Shown here: in pieces, positions 30,515 through 36,622 of the stretch
Position numbering within the stretch: position 1 is the stretch's first letter
Layout of the letters: every line of letters begins with the position of its first letter
From: Vogesella mureinivorans
GTDB lineage: Bacteria; Pseudomonadota; Gammaproteobacteria; Burkholderiales; Chromobacteriaceae
Assembly: GCF_007644035.1 (NCBI RefSeq)
Contig: NZ_VMTV02000122.1
Span: 1 to 36,622, forward strand
Reading direction: 5' to 3'
Length of the DNA stretch: 36,622 nucleotides
Position numbers and translations under genes: made by a program
Notes under the pieces: generated by a model
The model's database searches: none
What the model saw: only the letters and a program-made list of their open reading frames with translations
What the model was told of the DNA's origin: nothing

Positions 30515-32272
30515 GTGCGTAAACATTTTCTGGGTTTGCTTCCATTCATTCTGGCCGCCTGCGGTGGCGGTGGCGCCGGTGGTGGCAGCAGCAATACGGT
30601 CGGTAGTGAGATTGTGGATGTCGCCGCGTGCATCGCGGGTAATTGCAATTTGTCAGCCAATAGCGTGGCGGTGAATAGCCGCAATACCATACTGACGGTG
30701 CAGAACACGCGCAGTATGGAGGCCTACGTTACCCTGCGTAATGTGGGGAGCAACCCCGCTGTCGCCATGATGAGCCTGGCCGAAGGGGCGAGCAATATTG
30801 CAGCAGGTACGCTAGCTACCTACACCACCTCAAGTATCCGCTTGCAGAATAACGTACCTTCAAAAGTGGAAACCTTTAACCGCAAACTGGCCAGTTTGCT
30901 GAATAACGGCCAGCAGGCTGGCTCCGGTACAGGGAGTGGCAGCGTCGTCCAGGCGAGTGGCGTACCGGCGGGCCCGCTGACGGTTGGTACTTCTGTTGCC
31001 AGCTGGAATGCACAGGTTTCCGATGCAGATGCGGCGTTTTCTTCTACGCTGCAAGGCCAGGCAACGTTGGGCACTGGGCAGAGCGTGAATGTGTGGGTGG
31101 CGGCAAGTAGCAATATCAGCAGTGCTCAGGCCCAGAGAATGGCAGATATCTTTGCCAGCCAGATTTACAACCCGGTCGTTGCGCTGGCTGGGGAGCCGTG
31201 GGGGGCTGTGCCTGCCGTGGCACAAAGCAGCCTGATCGCTGGTGGCGCACGCGATATCCATATCGTGCTGCACGACATCACGCCGGATGCCCAACCTCTG
31301 GGTGTGATTGGCTATTTCTGGGGCATCAATAACTTTACCCGTGCTTTCCTGTTGCAGCACCCGGAAACTGCCTCACTGAAGAGTAATGAGCAGCTGGTGT
31401 TTTTCATGGACTCTGCAACCTATGGGTATGCAGAGGATCCAGACCCGCTGAACAGTAACAACAAGCTGCTGTGGAACGAAACCAATCCTACTCCCGCTAT
31501 TGCTATCACAACACTGGCGCACGAATTCCAGCACATGGTGCAGTTCTACCAGAAGGTAGTGCGCCATGCGGCCAACCCGTTGCCGGTACCCGCGGACGAC
31601 ACGTGGCAAAACGAGTTGGCATCGCAGACATTGGCCTATGTACTGGGGCAGCAAATGTATGCCAACCAGGGTACCGGCAACAATGACATCAACCCTGGTG
31701 AAATGGGCTACTACAACCCGCATCTATACGCCAGTGGCGAGTTTGCCCGGTCTCTGGGCTATGGCGGTTGTCTGATGACGGCGTGGGGTGAGAGCAGCTT
31801 CGATCCGTGTTCTGCTGCCCTTCACTATCCACAAGCGCTGAGCTTTGGCATGTATCTGGTGCATCAGTATGGCCCCGGCATTCTCAAGGAGTGGATTACC
31901 AGCAACAAGAGTGGCGTGGCGGCGATTGAAGCGGGTTTGCAAGCTCGCGGCGAGACGGCCGGCTTCTACAATGTGCTGAAAAAATGGCAGCAATCTGTGT
32001 TCCTGGCGGCCAACCCGCTACTGAACCGGCCTGGTTATGGCTTCCCGGCGCGTAATGATACGGTTAGTGGCCAGAATTTTGCGCTCAGAGCGGTTTATCC
32101 TTTCCGCTATAGCAAGACTTATCGTCTGGATGTCAGCCCGCTGTTGTCCTTGCCAGAGCCGCTTACCCCTTATCGCATCAAGGTGCAGACCCGGGTAGTG
32201 AGTGGTGACAAAATCTGGTTACCCGCTAATGCCAGCCTGACGTTGATTACCGATAGTGGTCTGGCATTCTGA
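30515..32272 (+). CDS. M30-family (hyicolysin-type) zinc metallopeptidase lipoprotein
   Basis: A 585-residue putative lipoprotein. The N-terminus MRKHFLGLLPFILAAC carries a lipobox (LAAC), followed by a Gly/Ser-rich linker. The zinc motif HEFQH is at residues 336-340 in TTLAHEFQHMVQFYQK, with downstream acidic ligand candidates (ELASQTLAYVLG); this is the M30 pattern. The region before the catalytic part is Ser/Asn-rich and beta-like. The start is GTG at 30515 with a strong AGGGAGGA site, and TAATAT upstream may be the -10 box. Codon choice is visibly less GC-biased than in neighbours (AAC, TCT, TAT more common), which could mark later acquisition. It is probably an outer-membrane or exported protease. 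Confidence 0.82.
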   Translation: MRKHFLGLLPFILAACGGGGAGGGSSNTVGSEIVDVAACIAGNCNLSANSVAVNSRNTILTVQNTRSMEAYVTLRNVGSNPAVAMMSLAEGASNIAAGTLATYTTSSIRLQNNVPSKVETFNRKLASLLNNGQQAGSGTGSGSVVQASGVPAGPLTVGTSVASWNAQVSDADAAFSSTLQGQATLGTGQSVNVWVAASSNISSAQAQRMADIFASQIYNPVVALAGEPWGAVPAVAQSSLIAGGARDIHIVLHDITPDAQPLGVIGYFWGINNFTRAFLLQHPETASLKSNEQLVFFMDSATYGYAEDPDPLNSNNKLLWNETNPTPAIAITTLAHEFQHMVQFYQKVVRHAANPLPVPADDTWQNELASQTLAYVLGQQMYANQGTGNNDINPGEMGYYNPHLYASGEFARSLGYGGCLMTAWGESSFDPCSAALHYPQALSFGMYLVHQYGPGILKEWITSNKSGVAAIEAGLQARGETAGFYNVLKKWQQSVFLAANPLLNRPGYGFPARNDTVSGQNFALRAVYPFRYSKTYRLDVSPLLSLPEPLTPYRIKVQTRVVSGDKIWLPANASLTLITDSGLAF

Positions 32273-32293
32273 TTGTACTGCCCTGTAAATGAG

Positions 32294-32325
32294 CAAGCCC
32301 CCGCACGGTACCGTGCGGGGGCTTG
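32294..32325. terminator. Bidirectional terminator between the M30 protease and ubiD
   Basis: A perfect 32-bp palindrome centred on GGTACC, with arms CAAGCCCCCGCACGGT, sits between the two convergent genes. The T tract is short on the plus side, so efficiency is uncertain. Confidence 0.78.
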
Positions 32326-32343
32326 TTGCTTAACGCATGGCAG

Positions 32344-33819
32344 TTACAAACCCAGCTCCTGCCAAATACTATCGATACGTGCTGACACTTCTGCACTCAT
32401 ATTGATGGTCGTACCCCATTCCCGGTGGGTTTCCCCTGGCAGCTTGTTGGTGGCGTCCAGCCCCATTTTGCCGCCCAGGCCGGAGACCGGGCTGGCAAAG
32501 TCCAGGTAGTCGATAGGCGTGTTCTCGATCAGCGTGGTATCGCGTACCGGGTCCATGCGGGTGGTAATGGCCCAGATCACTTCTTTCCAGTCACGCGTAT
32601 TCACGTCGTCGTCTACCACCACAATGAACTTGGTGTACATGAACTGGCGCAGGAAGCTCCAGCAGCCCATCATCACGCGCTTGGCGTGGCCGGGGTACTG
32701 CTTCTTGATGCTGATCACCGCCATGCGGTAGCTGCAGCCTTCCGGCGGCAGGTAGAAGTCCACGATTTCGGGAAACTGCTTTTGCAGGATGGGCACGAAC
32801 ACTTCGTTTAGCGCCACGCCCAGGATGGCCGGTTCGTCTGGCGGTTTGCCGGTGTAGGTGCTGTGGTACACCGGGTTCTCGCGCATGGTGATGCGGTCGA
32901 TGGTGAATACCGGGAAGCTATCCTGCTCGTTGTAATAGCCGGTGTGGTCGCCGTACGGGCCTTCCAGCGCCATATCATTGGGGTGGATGTGGCCTTCCAG
33001 CACGATTTCGGCACTGGCAGGTACTTGCAGGTCGGAGCCGATGCACTTCACCAGCTCGGTGCGGCTGCCACGTAGCAGGCCGGCAAACTGGTATTCGGAC
33101 AGCGTATCCGGCACCGGGGTTACGGCGCCCAGGATAGTGGCCGGGTCGCAGCCTAGCACCACGGCAACCGGGTAGGGCTTGTCGGGGTTGGCCGCACGGA
33201 ATTCGCGGTAGTCCAGCGCGCCGCCACGGTGCGCCAGCCAGCGCATGATCACGCGGTTGCGGCCGATAACCTGCTGGCGGTAGATGCCCAGGTTTTGCCG
33301 CTTCTTGTGCGGGCCGCGGGTAACGGTGAGACCCCAGGTAATCAGCGGTGCCACGTCGCCAGGCCAGCAGTGCTGGATGGGCAGACGTGACAGGTCAACC
33401 TCATCGCCTTCCCACACAATTTCCTGGCAGGGTGCCTTGCGTACTTCTTTGGGTGCCATCGATAGCACTTGTTTCAGCAGCGGCAGTTTGTCCCAGGCGT
33501 CGCGAAAGCCTTTTGGTGGCTCCGGCTCTTTCAGGTAGGCCAGCGTCTGGCCGATTTCGCGTAGCGCCAGCACGTCATTGGCCCCCATGCCCATGGCCAC
33601 ACGCTTGGGGGTGCCGAACAGGTTGGCCAGCACCGGCATGTCGTAGTGCTTGTCGCCCGCCTGTGGCCGGGTAAACAGCAGGGCAGGGCCGCCGGCTTTG
33701 AGCACGCGGTCGCCGATTTCGGTCATTTCAAGATGGGGGGAAACAGGGCAGGTAATGCGTTTGAGCTCGCCCTGTGCCTCGAGCTGGGACATGAAGTCCC
33801 TCAAGTCGTGATATTTCAT
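32344..33819 (-). CDS. ubiD: 4-hydroxy-3-polyprenylbenzoate decarboxylase UbiD
   Basis: A 491-residue decarboxylase of ubiquinone synthesis, which removes the carboxyl group of 3-octaprenyl-4-hydroxybenzoate using the prenylated FMN made by UbiX. Landmarks are [21 protein letters not shown] at the start, [26 protein letters not shown] in the flavin site, and the catalytic acid segment [14 protein letters not shown] (Glu-Pro-type loop) near residue 275-290. The ATG at 33817-33819 matches the family start; 14 codons upstream are open but unlikely. A GGTTGGCCGCA word (33186-33196) is read as Arg-Ala-Ala-Asn on the coding strand. No ubiX is in the window. Confidence 0.96.
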   Translation of the reverse strand: MKYHDLRDFMSQLEAQGELKRITCPVSPHLEMTEIGDRVLKAGGPALLFTRPQAGDKHYDMPVLANLFGTPKRVAMGMGANDVLALREIGQTLAYLKEPEPPKGFRDAWDKLPLLKQVLSMAPKEVRKAPCQEIVWEGDEVDLSRLPIQHCWPGDVAPLITWGLTVTRGPHKKRQNLGIYRQQVIGRNRVIMRWLAHRGGALDYREFRAANPDKPYPVAVVLGCDPATILGAVTPVPDTLSEYQFAGLLRGSRTELVKCIGSDLQVPASAEIVLEGHIHPNDMALEGPYGDHTGYYNEQDSFPVFTIDRITMRENPVYHSTYTGKPPDEPAILGVALNEVFVPILQKQFPEIVDFYLPPEGCSYRMAVISIKKQYPGHAKRVMMGCWSFLRQFMYTKFIVVVDDDVNTRDWKEVIWAITTRMDPVRDTTLIENTPIDYLDFASPVSGLGGKMGLDATNKLPGETHREWGTTINMSAEVSARIDSIWQELGL

Positions 33820-33967
33820 GATTTTTTCATGATCTAGCGCAAAAACGATGGTGCGGCGCAAGGTTAATCTAGGTTCTGACGTCGCAAGCTACTGTCCGCA
33901 GTGAATCAAGTCAATAAGCGGGCAAGCAAGCGAACCACTTTTACTAGCTACCCGCTTGGAGATAATG

Positions 33968-34558
33968 ATGAAAAAGCTTGCTATTGCTGCTCTGGCTACC
34001 CTGCTGACCACCAACGCATTTGCTGCCCAGGGCGACATCCTGGCGCGTTTCCGCGTGACTAATGTTAACCCGCAGACTTCGGTTTCTTCTGATCTGGAAG
34101 GTGTCGATGTAAAAGATGACACCATCCCGGAAGTTGATTTCACTTACATGCTGACCAACAACGTGGGTGTGGAACTGATCCTGGGTACCTCCAAGCATTC
34201 CGTTACCGCCGGTAGCACCGAACTGGGCACTGTGAAAGTACTGCCACCAACACTGACCGCCCAGTACCACTTTAACCCTCAAGGCGAGTTCCGTCCTTAT
34301 GTGGGTGCTGGTGTGAACTACACGCGTTTTTACGGTTTCAAGAACAAGATTGATGGCTTGGATCTGAGTGTGAAGAAAAACAGCTTTGGCCCGGCACTGC
34401 AAGTGGGTATCGATATGCCGCTGACCAAAGATGTATTCCTGAACCTGGATATGAAAAAAATCTGGATCAAGACCAAGGTAAAAGCCGGTTCTACCGATCT
34501 GGGCACCCTGGACATCAACCCGCTGGTAACCAGCGTAGGTATCGGTACCAAGTTCTAA
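33968..34558 (+). CDS. ompW: OmpW-family outer-membrane protein
   Basis: A 196-residue eight-stranded beta-barrel. The signal peptide MKKLAIAALATLLTTNAFA is followed by AQGDILARFRVTNVNP, the normal OmpW opening. LGTVKVLPPTLTAQYHF and FRPYVGAGVNYT are classic family segments, and the protein ends with the C-terminal Phe (GIGTKF) recognised by the BAM machine. OmpW forms a narrow hydrophobic channel. GGAG lies seven bases before the ATG at 33968; the ATG three bases earlier is too close. Codon use is that of a highly expressed gene. AAGCGGG (33916) can pair with CCCGCTT (33951-33957), next to the ribosome site. A terminator follows. Confidence 0.92.
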   Translation: MKKLAIAALATLLTTNAFAAQGDILARFRVTNVNPQTSVSSDLEGVDVKDDTIPEVDFTYMLTNNVGVELILGTSKHSVTAGSTELGTVKVLPPTLTAQYHFNPQGEFRPYVGAGVNYTRFYGFKNKIDGLDLSVKKNSFGPALQVGIDMPLTKDVFLNLDMKKIWIKTKVKAGSTDLGTLDINPLVTSVGIGTKF

Positions 34559-34576
34559 TACTGGCCGTATCGTGTG

Positions 34577-34604
34577 AAAAAAGGGCACTCCGGTGCCCTT
34601 TTTG
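34577..34604 (+). terminator. Rho-independent terminator of ompW
   Basis: Stem AAAAAGGGCAC / GTGCCCTTTTT around TCCG, with flanking A and T tracts. Confidence 0.92.
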
Positions 34605-34703
34605 TTTGCGCGCCAGTACCCGCGCCTAGCCATTGGCCAGCTTGTCAGCCAGTGGGGTGCTGGGTATGCTGTCCTCGTTCATCCATCCGGAAGTGCTTGC
34701 TCA

Positions 34704-35798
34704 ATGACCGCGCAGCCAGGCCGCGCCACCCATAGCCACGTTGCGCTTTACGCCGCAATGGTCAATGCCGTGGTGATTTTCTTTCTCAGCCTGTACCCCT
34801 TTAGTGGCTGGGCCTACTCGGGGCGGCCGCTGTTCGAGTTTCTCTCCTACCCGCTGCCGTTCTATGTCCGCTTTTTTGATAATGCGGCCAACGTTGTCAT
34901 CTATATTCCCTACGGTTTCAGCCTGGCGCTATTGCTGCTGCCGCGCTGGCATTCGTTTCTGCTTGCCATCCTGGTAGCCAGCCTCACCAGTATCGGTGTG
35001 GAGTTCTTGCAGGAATTCCTGCCCATGCGGGTGGCGTCCAACCTGGATGTGCTGTGCAATGTGGCCGGGGCATGTCTCGGCGCCACGCTGGCGGTATCAC
35101 CGCTGTTTCGTCGTCAGTGGCACCACCTCAAGCAATGGCGCCGTCGCCATTTTGCCGACCATAGCGCGGTAGATTATGGCCTGCTGCTGCTGGGCCTGTG
35201 GTTTATCACCCAGCTCAACCCGGCCATGCCGCTGTTTGGCGTGGTGGCTTACCCGCAGGGCTTGCCGCAGCCGTATGTTTCACCGCTGGATAACCCGCGG
35301 CTGTTCCTGTTTCTGGTGGAAGCCGGTGGTGCCATGGCCAATATGCTGGCGGCTTGCCTGTTCATGACCAGCCTGTTCAGGCAGAAAGCCGATCGCTTCA
35401 AGGCGATCTTGTTGCTGCTCGCCGCCATCTGGTTCTGCAAAATGTTGGCCGCTGGCGTGTTGCTCAAGCCCTTCGCGCTGTTTCAGTGGATCAACCCCCA
35501 TCTGGTTACCGGCCTGACCGCCGGCTTCCTGCTGCTGTGGTTTTTTGCTGGCCGCTCGCGGCTGGTACAAACCATCACGGCCATGCTGGCATTACTCCTG
35601 GCCCAGTTTGCCGCCACGCTATGGCCGTTAAGCGAAGTGCAGTCGGACTTTCTCTCGCTCTTCCGCTGGCCCTACGGCCATCTGCTTAACATGAGTGCCC
35701 TGCTGGATTTTCTATCAGACCTGTGGCCAGCGGCCGCCATGGCGTGCTTGCTGCTCTCGTGTTACCAGCAGCTAAATTCTCTGCAAATCAAACAATGA
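34704..35798 (+). CDS. VanZ-family integral membrane protein
   Basis: A 364-residue protein with about nine to ten membrane helices. Residues ~45-130 form a VanZ-like domain: DNAANVVIYIPYGFSLALLLLP, then SIGVEFLQEFLPMRVASNLDVLCNVAGACLG, where the conserved E, R, D and N positions fit the family. The C-terminal two thirds are additional helices without a recognised domain. VanZ proteins are linked to glycopeptide tolerance in Gram-positives; in proteobacteria the role is unknown. GGAAGTG lies upstream of ATG 34704. The stop overlaps the end of the convergent nucleotidase gene by 27 bp. Confidence 0.85.
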   Translation: MTAQPGRATHSHVALYAAMVNAVVIFFLSLYPFSGWAYSGRPLFEFLSYPLPFYVRFFDNAANVVIYIPYGFSLALLLLPRWHSFLLAILVASLTSIGVEFLQEFLPMRVASNLDVLCNVAGACLGATLAVSPLFRRQWHHLKQWRRRHFADHSAVDYGLLLLGLWFITQLNPAMPLFGVVAYPQGLPQPYVSPLDNPRLFLFLVEAGGAMANMLAACLFMTSLFRQKADRFKAILLLLAAIWFCKMLAAGVLLKPFALFQWINPHLVTGLTAGFLLLWFFAGRSRLVQTITAMLALLLAQFAATLWPLSEVQSDFLSLFRWPYGHLLNMSALLDFLSDLWPAAAMACLLLSCYQQLNSLQIKQ

Positions 35799-36410
35799 GG
35801 TAATGCGCCAGTCCACCCAGGACGGCTTGCGGCACTGGTGGCTAAGCCATGCCGTGCGCATCCCCAGGCGTTTGGCTGTTTTCAGGTTGGCCGCAGAGTC
35901 CTCCACCATGATGCAATTTCCCGCGTGAATACCCGCCTGGCGCAGCACGCTGGTGTACGCCGCCACCCGTGGTTTGGGTGTAAAACCAAAGCTATCCATG
36001 CCAAAACAGCCCTCAATCTGTGTTTCTATCCCCAGGTGGCGCACAATCGCCTCTACATAGTGTTGTGGGCCATTGGAAAACACCCACTTGCGCCCCGGCA
36101 GGCGCTTCAGCCATAGCGGTAGCTGCGTGCCGGTTTCAATCAGGGGCAACAAACTCTCCATCGGGTGGGTCTGCTTCAGGAAATGTTGTGGTGCTATGCC
36201 ATGGTGGCGTTGCAGCCCGGCAAGCGTTGCACCGTAGCGTGCCCAGTAGTCAGTGCGCAGCCGGTCCGCCTCGGTGCGGCCAACCCCCACGTAGTGACAG
36301 ATATAACGTGTCATATACTCGTTAATCATCGGAAAAACTGCCGCGCCAGCATGGTGCAGCGTGTCATCCAGGTCAAAAAGCCAGTGTTGAGCATGCGTTG
36401 TGATTGTCAT
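35772..36410 (-). CDS. Pyrimidine 5'-nucleotidase (HAD superfamily, SDT1/TIGR01993-like)
   Basis: A 212-residue cytosolic HAD phosphatase. Motif I is FDLDDTL with both catalytic aspartates (residues 12-18), motif II is FSNG, motif III is the lysine in GFTPKPRVAAY, and motif IV is MVEDSAANLK. The helical cap (MINEYMTRYICHYVG... DYWARYGATLAGL) is that of the pyrimidine 5'-nucleotidase group, which dephosphorylates UMP/CMP or related nucleotides. The start at 36410 has no strong ribosome site. Two TTGGCCGCA words lie inside (35885-35895, 36275-36285). It is convergent with, and overlaps, the VanZ gene. Confidence 0.9.
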   Translation of the reverse strand: MTITTHAQHWLFDLDDTLHHAGAAVFPMINEYMTRYICHYVGVGRTEADRLRTDYWARYGATLAGLQRHHGIAPQHFLKQTHPMESLLPLIETGTQLPLWLKRLPGRKWVFSNGPQHYVEAIVRHLGIETQIEGCFGMDSFGFTPKPRVAAYTSVLRQAGIHAGNCIMVEDSAANLKTAKRLGMRTAWLSHQCRKPSWVDWRITSLFDLQRI

Positions 36411-36531
36411 TTCGCCATGGGTCCCATCGGAAAGCGCCTAAGTCTATGCACCCTTGCAAAAAAAATCCCGCAGTTTTTGCTGCCCAATCAGTAGCTTGTC
36501 CATAGGGCAGTAAAAAACTTCGCGATAAGTG

Positions 36532-36560
36532 TTGACGGGTTTTGGCTGGGTGGGTATAGT
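36532..36560 (+). promoter_or_regulatory. rRNA operon promoter
   Basis: TTGACG (36532-36537), 17 bp, TATAGT (36555-36560), followed by a GC-rich discriminator (TCGCCTCCTC). An A-rich stretch at 36510-36530 resembles an UP element. This is the make-up of a strong stable-RNA promoter. Confidence 0.85.
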
Positions 36561-36622
36561 TCGCCTCCTCAGCTGACGACGCAAACGAAACAAGCCAGTC
36601 AGCACCGCTCTTTAACAGACCA
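36561..36622 (+). ncRNA. Start of rRNA operon leader with boxA
   Basis: The transcribed leader contains CGCTCTTTAACAGA (36606-36619), matching the boxA antitermination element (GCTCTTTAACA) that precedes 16S rRNA in proteobacteria. The 16S gene itself would begin beyond the window. Confidence 0.82.

Overview
The window is chromosomal DNA from a GC-rich betaproteobacterium, most likely a member of the Chromobacteriaceae (the Chromobacterium/Vogesella group). This rests on the housekeeping gene types (midA, pteridine reductase, ttcA, ubiD, dctA-type carrier, ompW, yggL) and on sugar genes like those characterised in Bordetella and Chromobacterium violaceum. The genus cannot be fixed from the sequence alone. 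The left edge holds a tRNA-CAU gene. The right edge holds the promoter and boxA leader of a ribosomal RNA operon whose 16S gene would start just outside.

Layout: (1) 1-4134, housekeeping: tRNA, midA-like methyltransferase (minus), then pteridine reductase, ttcA and a spermidine-synthase-like gene (plus). (2) 4294-22202, a large surface-glycan or protein-glycosylation cluster, all on the plus strand. It begins with a wlbA/wbpB, wlbB/wbpD, wlbC/wbpE set for UDP-2,3-diacetamido-2,3-dideoxyhexuronic acid, interrupted by a GxxExxY gene. It continues with a Wzx-type flippase, an acetyltransferase, a second DegT aminotransferase, three GT4 glycosyltransferases, two small membrane proteins, a VOC protein and an acyltransferase-3. 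After about 700 bp of repeats it ends with an aminotransferase, a small phosphoglycosyltransferase, a GFA protein and a WbpM/PglF dehydratase, which is a bacillosamine/QuiNAc4N-type initiation module. No Wzy polymerase is visible, so a defined oligosaccharide (for example for O-linked protein glycosylation) is as plausible as an O antigen. (3) 22344-26162: a secreted lipase-like hydrolase with a partner (minus), a padR-DUF1700 pair and a HypT-like LysR regulator. (4) 26492-36410: aspA, a dicarboxylate carrier, DUF2164, yggL, an M30 metalloprotease lipoprotein, ubiD, ompW, a VanZ-family membrane protein and a pyrimidine 5'-nucleotidase.

Two sequence-level systems stand out beyond the genes. 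First, the 9-mer TTGGCCGCA (longer form AAGGTTGGCCGCA) occurs about 33 times on both strands, roughly 70 times chance by a base-composition estimate. One inverted pair builds a perfect terminator, and in-frame copies use TTG and GCA codons that look out of character here. This is how DNA uptake sequences behave in Neisseriaceae, but the word is not one of the uptake dialects I know. Second, the glycan cluster is studded at gene junctions with palindromic elements whose arms carry CACGAAA repeats. One of these has a GxxExxY gene sitting between its inverted arms, like cargo in a mobile cassette. A nested, tandemly duplicated version at 11918-12268 carries the TTGGCCGCA word between its inner arms.
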